Origin: Chitinophaga pinensis
GTDB lineage: Bacteria > Bacteroidota > Bacteroidia > Chitinophagales > Chitinophagaceae
Direction of reading: 5' to 3'
DNA: 37,381 nt
NCBI GenBank assembly: GCA_945878115.1
Contig: CAMDVD010000041.1
Span: 1-37,381 of the forward strand
Shown: positions 1-8,630 of the stretch, in pieces
Position numbering within the stretch: the first letter of the stretch is position 1
How the letters are laid out: each line of letters begins with the position of its first letter
Position numbers and translations under genes: made by a program
The notes under the pieces: generated by a model
Told to the model about the DNA's origin: nothing
The model's input: the letters and a program-made list of their open reading frames with translations, nothing else
Databases searched by the model: none

Positions 1-521
1 TCTATTAGTTCAATCTTAGGAAAATAAGCGTTCAATTTAGCATCCACAGTTACAAGTTCTAATTTTTTTTCTTCGATAAATGAATCTAAATCACTTCTTA
101 ATATCAATGAAGGGTCTTGAATTATTCCTTCTTGTGGATGATAGGCAGAAAAGAAAAATTCATTTTCTCTAGCAAATAATAAAATGCCTATAGGCCTATT
201 TTTATTTGGAATGCAATAGTGTATTATTTCAAAATGATTAAATAGAAATAATGGAATGGAATGCACATAACAAATTCCTTTTGCGGCAGATAGTGAAATT
301 CTTAATCCGGTATAAGAACCAGGGCCATTCTGTATCGCAATCGCCTGTATTTGATTCCATTTAATTCCTTCTTCCAACAGTAACTCATTCAAATGAATAT
401 GTATTAAATGACTATGATTTGTTTGTAGGGCACTTGTTTTAGTGGCAATAATTTTTTCATCTTGTGATAGAAAGAGAAGGGAATCAGTTCCGCTGGTATC
501 AATATATAATATATAGCTCAT
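1..521 (-). CDS. tsaB: tRNA threonylcarbamoyladenosine biosynthesis protein TsaB, 3'-truncated by window edge
   Basis: TsaB is the inactive ASKHA-fold partner of TsaD in the complex that makes t6A37 on ANN-decoding tRNAs in the cytoplasm. The reading frame begins at the ATG complementary to 519-521 and runs off the left edge, so about 173 codons are visible. The N-terminus has the expected ILYIDTSG strand. The family signature NGPGSYTGLRISLSAAKG follows at about residues 69-86. A TACATTTG promoter box lies 9 nt upstream on the same strand (531-538), so the leader must be very short. The gene is divergent from ridA across 39 bp. The C-terminal part is outside the window. The family call is strong because of the GPGSYTGLR motif. 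Confidence 0.93.
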   Translation of the reverse strand, partial: MSYILYIDTSGTDSLLFLSQDEKIIATKTSALQTNHSHLIHIHLNELLLEEGIKWNQIQAIAIQNGPGSYTGLRISLSAAKGICYVHSIPLFLFNHFEIIHYCIPNKNRPIGILLFARENEFFFSAYHPQEGIIQDPSLILRSDLDSFIEEKKLELVTVDAKLNAYFPKIELI

Positions 522-530
522 TTATGCACG

Positions 531-560
531 CAAATGTAATTCAAATCTTATTTTTGCAAG
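531..560 (-). promoter_or_regulatory. tsaB promoter, Bacteroidota type
   Basis: On the minus strand, CTTG (557-560) is followed after 18 nt by TACATTTG (538-531), matching the Bacteroidota primary-sigma consensus TTTG-N19-21-TAnnTTTG. The start codon begins 9 nt after the box, which places the predicted start of transcription within a few bases of the ATG. It overlaps the ridA -7 box on the opposite strand. Confidence 0.6.
549..556 (+). promoter_or_regulatory. ridA -7 promoter box
   Basis: TATTTTTG matches TAnnTTTG exactly and ends 4 nt before the ridA ATG. If used, transcription would begin at or next to the start codon. I see no convincing TTTG -33 element 19-21 nt upstream, so support is the -7 box only. 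Confidence 0.45.
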
Positions 561-941
561 ATGGTAAAAAAAATTATTCATTCGACAAACGCCCCTGCAC
601 CAATTGGCCCTTATAATCAAGCCATTGAGGCAAACGGTTTTATATTTATTTCTGGGCAAATTGCTTTGAACGCAGAATCAAATACATTAATACTAGATAG
701 TATTGAAGAAGAAACAGAGCAGGTGATGCAGAATCTAAAAGCCATCTTAACTGAGGCTGGAATTGATTTTGATCATGTATTAAAAACATCTATTTTCTTA
801 AGTGATATGGCGTATTTTTCTACAGTGAATACTACTTATTCTAAATACTTTACAAAGGATTTTCCAGCTCGTGAAACCGTTCAGGTTGCTGGTTTGCCAA
901 GAAATGTGAATGTTGAAATATCCATGATCGCTATCCGATAA
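561..941 (+). CDS. ridA: RidA family reactive intermediate/imine deaminase
   Basis: A 126-aa member of the YjgF/YER057c/UK114 (RidA) family, the usual length. These trimeric cytoplasmic enzymes hydrolyse enamine/imine intermediates such as 2-aminoacrylate released by PLP enzymes. Visible hallmarks are the N-terminal APAPIGPYNQAI segment, the central GQIAL strand, and PARETVQVAGLPRNVNVEI near the C-terminus. Arg104 of that segment corresponds to the substrate-carboxylate-binding Arg105 of characterised RidA. The ATG at 561 gives the canonical N-terminus, and the frame upstream offers no better start. It is divergent from tsaB and probably monocistronic. Confidence 0.93.
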   Translation: MVKKIIHSTNAPAPIGPYNQAIEANGFIFISGQIALNAESNTLILDSIEEETEQVMQNLKAILTEAGIDFDHVLKTSIFLSDMAYFSTVNTTYSKYFTKDFPARETVQVAGLPRNVNVEISMIAIR

Positions 942-1330
942 TTGGTCTTTGTTATCTAAACACTTAGATTTTATCTAGAAAAGGATGTTTTCATTATTGT
1001 TTTGTTTTATTCCAAGTTGGGTTATTGTATTTGTAAAAATCCAAATTGTTTATTTTGCCATTTATCCAAAATAAATATTTTTTTTTATACACAACGATAT
1101 ACATATTGATTTTGCTATGTGATGCCAAATAATAGGCAGAATATACACAAACTGTGAATAAAGAAAATACCAAAACCGAGTTGTAAAAAATATCTTCGTC
1201 CTACAATCCACTCCAAAGAGGTTATTTTCATTTTAGTTTTAATTTACGACAATGGCAACATTGAATCATAAATTAATTGAGAAGAGAATACACTCTGAAA
1301 TAGAGGGAAACCCAATAAATTCGAACCCCC
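942..1330 (+). other. Intergenic region upstream of nrdJ
   Basis: A 389-bp AT-rich gap. It holds two copies of TATACACAA (1086-1094 and 1142-1150, 56 bp apart) and a 28-codon ORF at 1252-1338 that overlaps the nrdJ start. I looked for a cobalamin riboswitch, which often controls B12-dependent reductases, and see no B12-box-like core. I also see no tRNA and no exact TAnnTTTG promoter. Confidence 0.5.
1086..1150. repeat. Direct repeat pair TATACACAA upstream of nrdJ
   Basis: Two identical 9-mers start at 1086 and 1142. They vaguely resemble half of an NrdR box (ACAC... motif) but lack its full palindrome, so binding by NrdR is only a guess. Chance occurrence in AT-rich DNA is quite possible. 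Confidence 0.25.
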
Positions 1331-1338
1331 ATGAGTAA
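1252..1338 (+). CDS. Possible 28-aa leader ORF overlapping the nrdJ start
   Basis: ATG at 1252 opens a 28-codon frame ending in TAA at 1336-1338. Its end overlaps the first 8 nt of nrdJ (ATG at 1331), a geometry that can couple translation. The peptide begins MATLNHKLIEKRIHSEI and is charged, with no signal peptide. An ORF of this length is not statistically remarkable in this composition; only the overlap draws attention. Confidence 0.25.
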   Translation: MATLNHKLIEKRIHSEIEGNPINSNPHE

Positions 1339-4300
1339 AAAAAACACCCCAACATCTGGCTTATTATTTAGCCGATATTATACCACCGACACAATTAGTG
1401 TATATGATCAATTTCAGTATGATTTGCGCACTTCAGTCATTCGCAATCCAAATGGAGAAGTGGTTTTTGAAATGAAAAATGTAGAAGTCCCTTCACACTG
1501 GAGTCAAATTGCGACTGATATCTTAGCCCAAAAATATTTCAGAAAAGCAGGTGTACCGCAAGCTGACGGTACATTAGGACGAGAGACATCTATCAAAGAA
1601 GTGGCTCATCGTATGGCCGATTGTTGGAAGCAATGGGGGGAAAAACACAATTATTTCAATGGTGCAAATGATGCAATTATTTTTTATGAAGAATTAGTTT
1701 ATTCTATTCTGAACCAAAGCTGTGCGCCTAATTCTCCTCAATGGTTTAATACAGGATTGCATTCTGCATATGGCATTACGGGTAAACCACAGGGACATTA
1801 TTATGTAGATCCAAGCACTGGAGAATTAAGTAAATCTACCAATGCCTATGAACGTCCTCAACCACATGCTTGTTTTATTTTAAGCGTTGATGACGATTTA
1901 GTCAATGAAGGTGGAATCATGGATTTATGGGTACGTGAAGCCCGAATATTTAAATACGGAAGTGGTGTTGGAACCAACTATTCTAACATTCGAGGTGAAG
2001 GTGAAAAATTAAGTGGTGGCGGCACTTCTAGTGGTATAATGAGTTTTTTGAAAATAGGCGATCGTGCAGCAGGTGCTATCAAGAGTGGTGGTACTACTCG
2101 CCGTGCAGCAAAAATGGTTTGCTTAGATTTAGATCATCCAGAAATCGAAAAATTCATCAATTGGAAAGTAGAAGAAGAGCAAAAAGTAGCCGCATTAATA
2201 GCTGCTGGTTATAGCCACGATTATGAAGGGGAAGCATACAAAACAGTAAGCGGACAAAATTCTAACAATTCTGTTCGTGTACCGAATGATTTTTTCTATG
2301 CTTTACAAAATGGAACGGACTGGGAACTAAAAGCGCGTACCGATGGGCATGTCATGAAAAAAGTGCCAGCTAAAGATTTATGGGATCAAATTGCCTACGC
2401 AGCATGGCGTTGTGCAGATCCAGGAACACAATACGATACAACTATCAATGAATGGCATACTTGTCCTGAAGGTGGAAAAATTCGTGCTTCAAATCCTTGC
2501 AGCGAATACATGTTTTTGGATAATACAGCTTGCAATTTAGCCTCCATGAATCTTCGTCGTTTTTATAATCAAGAAACGAATCAATTTGATGTGAACGGTT
2601 ATGAATATGTAACCAGACTTTGGACAGTTGTTTTAGAAATATCTGTTCTTATGGCACAATTCCCAGCGAAAGAAGTTGCTCAATTAAGCTATGATTATAG
2701 AACCCTTGGTTTAGGTTATGCCAATTTAGGGTCGTTATTAATGGTGCAAGGAATTCCGTATGATAGTGAACAAGCACGAGGTATTGCCGGTGCTCTAACC
2801 GCAATTATGACAGGTGTTGCTTATAAGACATCCTCGGAAATGGCACATCATTTAGGCACTTTCGCGAAATACGAAGAGAATAAAAAACATATGCTTCGTG
2901 TGATGCGTAATCATCGTGCAGCGGCTTACGATGCGCAAGACGCATTTGAAAGTATCGATATCAAACCACAAGGAATACAAGCAAAATATTGTCCTGATTA
3001 TTTGTTGAAAGCTGCTACAAAAGCATGGGATGATGCTGTGCAAATGGGAGAAAAATACGGATACAGAAATGCACAGGCAACGGTAATTGCACCAACTGGA
3101 ACAATAGGATTGGTGATGGATTGTGATACAACAGGCGTAGAACCCGATTTCGCATTGGTGAAGTTTAAAAAATTAAGCGGTGGTGGCTATTTTAAAATAA
3201 TCAATCAGAGCATTCCTACAGCCTTACGAAATATTGGTTATTCTGAAAAGGAAAATGATGCGATTGTAAAATATGCAAAAGGACATGGTACGTTTGCTGG
3301 TGCTCCCTTCATCAATCATCAATCATTAAGTGAAAAAGGTTTTATTGCCGAGGAATTAAAAAAATTAGACTTAGCTGTTGAAAGTGCTTTCGATATCGCT
3401 TTTGTATTTAATCATTATGCTTTAGGCGAAGAGTGTTTGCAACGAATTGGATTCAAACCAGAACAATACATGAATCCTACTTTCGACTTATTGGAAGAAT
3501 TAGGTTTCAAAGAGGAAGAAATAAATACAGCGAATGATTATGTATGTGGAACTATGATGCTAGAAGGCGCACCATATCTTAAACCAGAGCATCTTGCCAT
3601 TTTTGATTGTGCCAATAAATGTGGTAAAAAAGGTGAGCGATATATTCACCATACTGGACATATTCGTATGATGGGTGCAACACAACCTTTTATCTCTGGA
3701 GCTATTTCCAAAACGATTAATTTGCCGAATGAAGCAACCATCGCTGAGATTAAAGAATGCTATCAATTAAGTTGGGAATTGGGGTTGAAAGCCAACGCTT
3801 TATATCGCGATGGAAGTAAGATGAGTCAGCCACTTTCTAATAAAAGTGATAAAAAAGAAAAGGTATCAGAACCTGAAAATATCAAAGAAGAAATCAAGCA
3901 AATTGCAGAGAATGTGATTCATGATTTGGATAAATTAACGATTGATGAATTATTGGAAGAAGTCAATAAACGAGTACAAGCGAGTCCAGATACAAAATTA
4001 AAACGTCAATTGTCTCGAATCGTTGAACGTAAAACATTAGCTGCAAAACGTAGAGGATATACTATTAAATCAAAAGTTGGTGGACAAGCAGTATTTCTTC
4101 GTACCGGTGAATACAGTGATGGTACATTGGGAGAAATATTCATTGATATGAGCAAAGAAGGTGCAACAATTCGTAGTTTGTTGAATTGCTTTGCGATTTC
4201 TGTCAGCATTGGTTTACAATACGGTGTGCCTTTAGAAGAATTTGTAGATAAATTTATCTTCACTCGCTTCGAACCGGCTGGAATTGTAGATCATCCAAAT

Positions 4301-4678
4301 ATTAAAAACGCAACTTCCATTGTCGATTATATTTTCCGAGCATTGGGTTATGAATATCTAGGGCGAACAGATCTTGTGCATGTGCAAGCTACGGCAGGTA
4401 GCACTGGTCATGATGAGTGGGATCAACCAACAGAAGATCAAGAATTGTCTAATGTACGTATCACTTCGCTTTCAGCTCGACCAAGTAAACCAAGCCCTGT
4501 TTCTGAATTAGCTCCTCAAAAAGTAAATGTAGCTAGTGCAATGTCGGAATTGGATAAAAAGAAAATGATGGGTACAAGTGCTGACGCTCCGATTTGTCGC
4601 AGTTGTGGAAACATTACACTAAGAAATGGAACTTGTTATATGTGTCCAAATTGCGGCACCACAACAGGCTGTAGCTAG
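1331..4678 (+). CDS. nrdJ: Adenosylcobalamin-dependent (class II) ribonucleoside-diphosphate reductase
   Basis: An 1115-aa class II ribonucleotide reductase, which reduces ribonucleotides to deoxyribonucleotides using a thiyl radical generated from adenosylcobalamin, with or without oxygen. The catalytic core contains the N388-P-C390-S-E392 motif: radical-bearing Cys and catalytic Glu in the usual NxCxE arrangement. Typical reductase stretches follow (NTACNLASMNL, QATVIAPTGTIG). The C-terminus carries a cysteine cluster CRSCGN...CYMCPNCGTTTGC (about 1091-1114), expected to act as the zinc-ribbon/redox tail that re-reduces the active site. Length fits the long NrdJ subfamily. It stands alone, with no nrdA/nrdB nearby, and implies a cobalamin supply. 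Its 3' end converges with a CDF gene. Confidence 0.95.
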   Translation: MSKKNTPTSGLLFSRYYTTDTISVYDQFQYDLRTSVIRNPNGEVVFEMKNVEVPSHWSQIATDILAQKYFRKAGVPQADGTLGRETSIKEVAHRMADCWKQWGEKHNYFNGANDAIIFYEELVYSILNQSCAPNSPQWFNTGLHSAYGITGKPQGHYYVDPSTGELSKSTNAYERPQPHACFILSVDDDLVNEGGIMDLWVREARIFKYGSGVGTNYSNIRGEGEKLSGGGTSSGIMSFLKIGDRAAGAIKSGGTTRRAAKMVCLDLDHPEIEKFINWKVEEEQKVAALIAAGYSHDYEGEAYKTVSGQNSNNSVRVPNDFFYALQNGTDWELKARTDGHVMKKVPAKDLWDQIAYAAWRCADPGTQYDTTINEWHTCPEGGKIRASNPCSEYMFLDNTACNLASMNLRRFYNQETNQFDVNGYEYVTRLWTVVLEISVLMAQFPAKEVAQLSYDYRTLGLGYANLGSLLMVQGIPYDSEQARGIAGALTAIMTGVAYKTSSEMAHHLGTFAKYEENKKHMLRVMRNHRAAAYDAQDAFESIDIKPQGIQAKYCPDYLLKAATKAWDDAVQMGEKYGYRNAQATVIAPTGTIGLVMDCDTTGVEPDFALVKFKKLSGGGYFKIINQSIPTALRNIGYSEKENDAIVKYAKGHGTFAGAPFINHQSLSEKGFIAEELKKLDLAVESAFDIAFVFNHYALGEECLQRIGFKPEQYMNPTFDLLEELGFKEEEINTANDYVCGTMMLEGAPYLKPEHLAIFDCANKCGKKGERYIHHTGHIRMMGATQPFISGAISKTINLPNEATIAEIKECYQLSWELGLKANALYRDGSKMSQPLSNKSDKKEKVSEPENIKEEIKQIAENVIHDLDKLTIDELLEEVNKRVQASPDTKLKRQLSRIVERKTLAAKRRGYTIKSKVGGQAVFLRTGEYSDGTLGEIFIDMSKEGATIRSLLNCFAISVSIGLQYGVPLEEFVDKFIFTRFEPAGIVDHPNIKNATSIVDYIFRALGYEYLGRTDLVHVQATAGSTGHDEWDQPTEDQELSNVRITSLSARPSKPSPVSELAPQKVNVASAMSELDKKKMMGTSADAPICRSCGNITLRNGTCYMCPNCGTTTGCS

Positions 4679-4727
4679 TAGGATGGATTGAGTTGGATGC
4701 AATTATGATCAATTTCTAAAAATGATT

Positions 4728-4783
4728 TGCACTTTGTGCACTGCATATAAATCAAATGCAATTAAGCGATGGTTTATATGCAG
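4728..4783. repeat. Nested inverted repeats between nrdJ and the CDF gene
   Basis: Two hairpins lie side by side between convergent genes. The first is TGCAC-TTT-GTGCA (4728-4740). The second is a perfect 11-bp inverted repeat, CTGCATATAAA (4741-4751) with TTTATATGCAG (4773-4783), around a 21-nt spacer. Neither is followed by a T-tract, so they are not standard intrinsic terminators. They could be a transcript-end structure, a protein-binding site or a remnant of a small repeat element. Confidence 0.6.
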
Positions 4784-4824
4784 ATAATATAACAAGGAGT
4801 CAACATTCAATTGGTAGTTTAAAA

Positions 4825-5805
4825 TCAAACCAATACATGCTTTTTATCTAATAAAATATTATCCATTGTCCAAGTAATGGAATGTTCAAATTCTTTTTGG
4901 CGAAATGCACAAGGTTGAACGTTGCATAAGCTGCATTGTTTAGGAAGGCATCCATCTACATGTACAAAAAATTCGACACGATCTTTAAAATGGGTTTTTA
5001 AAATGTCTGTGAGCGTATCCAAAATGTCATGTGATTCGGATACATTGATATAATAGGGGACTGTTAAATGACAATCTATATGATAGAACCCGGCATAATT
5101 AATGACTCGCATATTGTGAACATCAATCCAATTGGCCAGTCTTTTTTTATTTAATAATTGAATGATTTCTTCAATGATGGCTTCGTCCGATTCATCCATG
5201 ATGCCAGAAATTGATTTTCGAATAATTTTATAACCTGTGAAAATAATAATGAAGGCAAATACCATGGCAACTATACTGTCTAACCATTTATATCCAGTAA
5301 TCCATACAATAGATAAGCCAACAATAAGTCCTATTGTGGAATAAGTATCTGATTTTAAATGAGAACCACCAGCAATTAAAATTGGAGAATTTTCTTGATT
5401 GCCCTTTTTGACACAATAAAAGCCTACAACATAATTGATGCAGGCAGTAATACCAATAAGAATTAAACCAATATTTAATTTTTGTAGTGCATGCGGATGA
5501 ATTAAATTGGTGAGTGCTTCATAAATAATAATGAATCCTGCGGTACTGATCAATATACCTTCTACTGCTGCTGAAATAAATTCTACTTTGCCATGCCCAT
5601 AAGGATGTTCTTTATCTTTAGGTTTTGCCGAAAGAATAATACTGTATAATCCGATAAAACCTGCTACTACATTAACCGTACTTTCTAGTGCATCCGTGAG
5701 AATGGCAACTGAACCAGTAATATACCAAGCAAAAAGTTTACATACAAAAAGAACGAGGGAAACCAGAACCAATAGCTTCTGGATTTGAATACTTTTTTGT
5801 TTCAT
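4825..5805 (-). CDS. Cation diffusion facilitator (CDF) family metal transporter
   Basis: A 326-aa inner-membrane metal/proton antiporter of the CDF family. About six hydrophobic helices fill residues 10-200, followed by a cytoplasmic ferredoxin-like C-terminal domain (about 205-295). In helix V the canonical HxxxD motif is present (HLKSD). In helix II the usual H/D-x3-D pair reads E41-x3-N45, preceded by D38, so the metal site is non-canonical and the substrate cannot be assigned. The tail has an unusual cysteine cluster, CLPKQCSLCNVQPC, suggesting an extra metal- or redox-sensing site. It lies 3 nt downstream of the POT transporter and is probably co-transcribed with it. Confidence 0.88.
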   Translation of the reverse strand: MKQKSIQIQKLLVLVSLVLFVCKLFAWYITGSVAILTDALESTVNVVAGFIGLYSIILSAKPKDKEHPYGHGKVEFISAAVEGILISTAGFIIIYEALTNLIHPHALQKLNIGLILIGITACINYVVGFYCVKKGNQENSPILIAGGSHLKSDTYSTIGLIVGLSIVWITGYKWLDSIVAMVFAFIIIFTGYKIIRKSISGIMDESDEAIIEEIIQLLNKKRLANWIDVHNMRVINYAGFYHIDCHLTVPYYINVSESHDILDTLTDILKTHFKDRVEFFVHVDGCLPKQCSLCNVQPCAFRQKEFEHSITWTMDNILLDKKHVLV

Positions 5806-5808
5806 GGT

Positions 5809-7323
5809 CTACTTAACCTCTCCCATTAGCTTTTTGACGAAAGGTGAAATTGCGATCAATACGACACCAGCTATCAAAGCATAGATTGCCAATTGTTTAT
5901 AGCCATCTGTATATGCCATTAATTTTGTTACTAAGGATGCATGTTCATCTGCACTTGCCATGCCTGCTCCTAATATGCCTGCAGCGTATTGTCCATAAGC
6001 GCTTGCCAAAAACCACATACCCATCATCACACCACTCAAACGAGTAGGGGATAGTTTCGTCATAATGGATAAACCAATAGGTGATAAACTTAATTCTCCG
6101 AAGGTAATGATAAACCATCCGAAAGTGAATAGGTTGAGTGAGGTGACTCCATTTGCATCAGCAAAGAATCTTGTGTAATAAAAAATATAAAAACCAAGGG
6201 CTAAGAATAAAAAACCCAATCCGAATTTAACTAAAGTGTTTGGTTCCATTTTTCGCTTGCTCAACCAAACCCACAATAAGCCTAATAAAGCAGCGAAAAT
6301 GATAACAAATAATGAATTAGCTGAATTGTTTACGCCATTTGGATCCAACTTGATTCCTAATACATTACTATCCAAATTATTAGCTGCGAATAAGCTTAAT
6401 GAGCCACCACTTTGTTCGAAAAATGCCCAAAATAGAACGGAGAAGAGGATGAATACCAATGCCGCAAGTAGTTTATTTCGTTCATCTTTATTGCATTTTG
6501 TCATTTCATAAAATAAATACAGAAGTACTAAAGGTCCAATGGTATACATGAAATAATCCGTGTATTCCGTTTTTGAAACCATAATCATGATTAATGGAAT
6601 TATTGCTAAAGAACCTAAATAAACTGCCCATTCTATGATTTGTTTTTTGTTGCCATCCTCCATGTCACGCATTGGTGAAAGTCCAATAGGTCCTAATGAA
6701 TTTTTTGTAAAAATAAAAGTAATTAAACTGATAGTCATCACTATTGCGGCTAATCCGAAGGCGACATTCCATGTAAGATGAGCAGGAATGATATTTTGTA
6801 ACATTTCTCCCTTGCCTATGGCAATACAAATATAACCACCTATGAGAGCACCAACATTTATTCCGGCATAGAATAAAGAGAACCCAGCATCTGTTCGTGT
6901 GTCGCCACTTTTATATAAACTACCTACCATCGTAGAAATATTCGGTTTGAAAAAGCCAGTACCTATTATTGTAAAACTTATGCCAATAAAGAAAAATTTC
7001 AAAGGATCATAAGCCAAAATACAACTGCCGATGATCATGAGTAGTCCTCCCCAAAATAATGATTTTCGAAATCCTAGAATTTTATCTGCAAACAAACCAC
7101 CAAGAAAGGTAAATGCATAAACAAAGGCTTGAGTGGCACCATACTGCAAATTGGCAACTTTTTCATTCATCATTAAATGATGAACCATAAAAAAAGTAAG
7201 CATACCGCGCATTCCATAGAAACAAAATCGCTCCCACATTTCACTAAAAAATAGATACCATAATTGCTTTGGGTATTTTCCTTTAAAATCTTGTATTTGT
7301 TCGAGTTTGAGTTGTTGTTCCAT
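5809..7323 (-). CDS. POT/PTR family proton-dependent oligopeptide transporter
   Basis: A 504-aa integral membrane protein of the proton-coupled peptide transporter family (MFS fold, 12-14 helices). The diagnostic ExxERFxYYG signature appears as EMWERFCFYG at about residues 28-37, where the Glu/Arg residues couple protons to di/tripeptide uptake. A second family stretch, FSLFYAGINVGALIGG, lies near residues 147-162. The N-terminus is cytoplasmic and hydrophilic, as expected. Gene order on the minus strand is POT then CDF, with 3 nt between them. No exact TAnnTTTG box was found upstream; TAAATTTA near the start is a 7/8 match. Confidence 0.92.
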   Translation of the reverse strand: MEQQLKLEQIQDFKGKYPKQLWYLFFSEMWERFCFYGMRGMLTFFMVHHLMMNEKVANLQYGATQAFVYAFTFLGGLFADKILGFRKSLFWGGLLMIIGSCILAYDPLKFFFIGISFTIIGTGFFKPNISTMVGSLYKSGDTRTDAGFSLFYAGINVGALIGGYICIAIGKGEMLQNIIPAHLTWNVAFGLAAIVMTISLITFIFTKNSLGPIGLSPMRDMEDGNKKQIIEWAVYLGSLAIIPLIMIMVSKTEYTDYFMYTIGPLVLLYLFYEMTKCNKDERNKLLAALVFILFSVLFWAFFEQSGGSLSLFAANNLDSNVLGIKLDPNGVNNSANSLFVIIFAALLGLLWVWLSKRKMEPNTLVKFGLGFLFLALGFYIFYYTRFFADANGVTSLNLFTFGWFIITFGELSLSPIGLSIMTKLSPTRLSGVMMGMWFLASAYGQYAAGILGAGMASADEHASLVTKLMAYTDGYKQLAIYALIAGVVLIAISPFVKKLMGEVK

Positions 7324-7422
7324 CAGAAAGTAAATTTATAAGGCAAGGTAATTTTTTTTTTGAATTTAACGGCAAGGGAAACCGAATAAAAAAGGCATGA
7401 GGCTAATAATTTTTATTTTGAA

Positions 7423-7803
7423 TTACTCACTTTCCAAAAAATCATCCATATTTCGACGTTGTTGTTTGGTAGGTCTACCTACTTTACTCAAACGCTTACC
7501 GGTATAAAAGCTCGAAGCCTGAAATTCATTTTCAACTTTATCACTTTCAGGGGTAATGTCAATATAGTTAGTTATGGCAACTTCATAAGAGACTCGATTC
7601 GCAATAATTCCAGTTACCTTAATCAGTATTTTTTTTTCTTCATTTCTTACCTCATATTCTTCATTTAAGATAACAGCTTTAGAGGCTTTTATCGATTCGC
7701 CTTTCCATTTAACTTTCCCACTTTCACAAGCAGCACTGGCTAAAGTTCTCGTTTTGAACAATCTTATCGACCATAAATATTTATCGATTCTTACTTTTTC
7801 CAT
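7423..7803 (-). CDS. S4 domain RNA-binding protein, Hsp15/HslR-like
   Basis: A 126-aa small basic protein with an N-terminal S4 RNA-binding domain (about 3-65: RIDKYLWSIRLFKTRTLA, then a GKVKW strand). This pattern is typical of Hsp15, which binds stalled 50S subunits carrying nascent chains with peptidyl-tRNA. The C-terminal extension is Lys/Arg-rich (GKRLSKVGRPTKQQRRNM), also an Hsp15 trait. It lies between acpS and the POT gene on the same strand, with gaps of about 100 nt on both sides, so it may be its own transcription unit. Family is confident; ribosome rescue is inferred from the family. Confidence 0.88.
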   Translation of the reverse strand: MEKVRIDKYLWSIRLFKTRTLASAACESGKVKWKGESIKASKAVILNEEYEVRNEEKKILIKVTGIIANRVSYEVAITNYIDITPESDKVENEFQASSFYTGKRLSKVGRPTKQQRRNMDDFLESE

Positions 7804-7915
7804 AATTATTTTTATTGCCCCTGTAAATTTATTTATTATTTAATCTGTTGATAATGTGTAGTTATAAGATAGTTTATTAAAGTTTTTATATTAGCAAATT
7901 GCATTTGTTCTTGTA

Positions 7916-8299
7916 TCAGAAAGCATCTGCTTCAATAAGCACAAATGCAATGGCATTCGTTTCAGTATGTGAAATACTCACATGAATTGCCTTGCATTTT
8001 TGATCTAAAAAATTTTGTTTCGCATTGCCCAGTAAATGGATATACGGTTTGCCATTTTCAAGATGCAAAGTTTCAATTTCAGGCAAGCGATGATTCCCAA
8101 TAAATTGCACACCAATCGCTTTAAGGTAAGCTTCTTTCACTGCCCACCTTGCGGCAAAATGAATGTTCGGTTTTTTTTGTTTTTCGCAATAGGAAATTTC
8201 TGCCTCAGAGAAAACATGTGTCTTAAAGCGTTCATTCTTTTGCAATTTCTCCTCGATTCGATATACTTCAACAATATCAGTTCCTATTCCTGCAATCAT
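7916..8299 (-). CDS. acpS: Holo-[acyl-carrier-protein] synthase
   Basis: A 127-aa phosphopantetheinyl transferase of AcpS type, which moves 4'-phosphopantetheine from CoA to apo-ACP. The start IAGIGTDIVEVYRI supplies the Mg-binding Asp8. The second signature, FAARWAVKEAYLKAIG, supplies the catalytic Glu. The C-terminal ISHTETNAIAFVL strand is also typical. I chose the ATG at 8299 because it gives the canonical AcpS N-terminus and E. coli-like length. An in-frame ATG at 8326 would add nine atypical residues (MIFEHNNQI), and a near-match -7 box (GATATTTG) lies between the two ATGs. Confidence 0.92.
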   Translation of the reverse strand: MIAGIGTDIVEVYRIEEKLQKNERFKTHVFSEAEISYCEKQKKPNIHFAARWAVKEAYLKAIGVQFIGNHRLPEIETLHLENGKPYIHLLGNAKQNFLDQKCKAIHVSISHTETNAIAFVLIEADAF

Positions 8300-8326
8300 T
8301 ATTTGATTATTATGTTCAAATATCAT

Positions 8327-8630
8327 GAATCTATTTTAAATAGTGAAGCTTATTCATTTTTTTCTATCCTACGTAATTTCTTTTGCTTGCCTTAATGGTA
8401 AAATTATTTTTGAAAATAGAAGACGTTCATTACAAATTTCCGCTAAGCTACGCTATCAATTAATTTGTTTAATTTCCACATTCTAAATTTTCAATTTAAT
8501 AATGTTAAAACAATAACAAAAATGCGAATAATTGTAAAAAAATACTAAGCTTTTTTTTGTTTTATTAATTCTCTTTGTACCTTCATACTAGTTCTTTATA
8601 TTATTAACCCTGTAATTAAATTTTAGACAA
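8327..8630. other. Divergent intergenic region between acpS and hpf
   Basis: About 300 bp of very AT-rich DNA with several A/T homopolymers. It must carry the hpf promoter. A TTTG at 8574-8577 could be a -33 element, but no exact TAnnTTTG lies at the right distance. I see no RNA gene and no strong repeat. Confidence 0.4.

Noticed and set aside
1086-1157. Paired NrdR boxes upstream of nrdJ
   Set aside because: TATACACAA repeats resemble half of an NrdR box only; the full palindrome is missing and the 56-bp spacing is not the usual one, so I report only a repeat.
942-1330. Cobalamin riboswitch upstream of nrdJ
   Set aside because: Expected for a B12-dependent reductase, but I find no B12-box-like conserved core and no matching stem arrangement.
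2852-4263. Three antisense ORFs inside nrdJ (63-85 aa)
   Set aside because: They are shadows of a strongly conserved gene on the other strand and show no protein features of their own.
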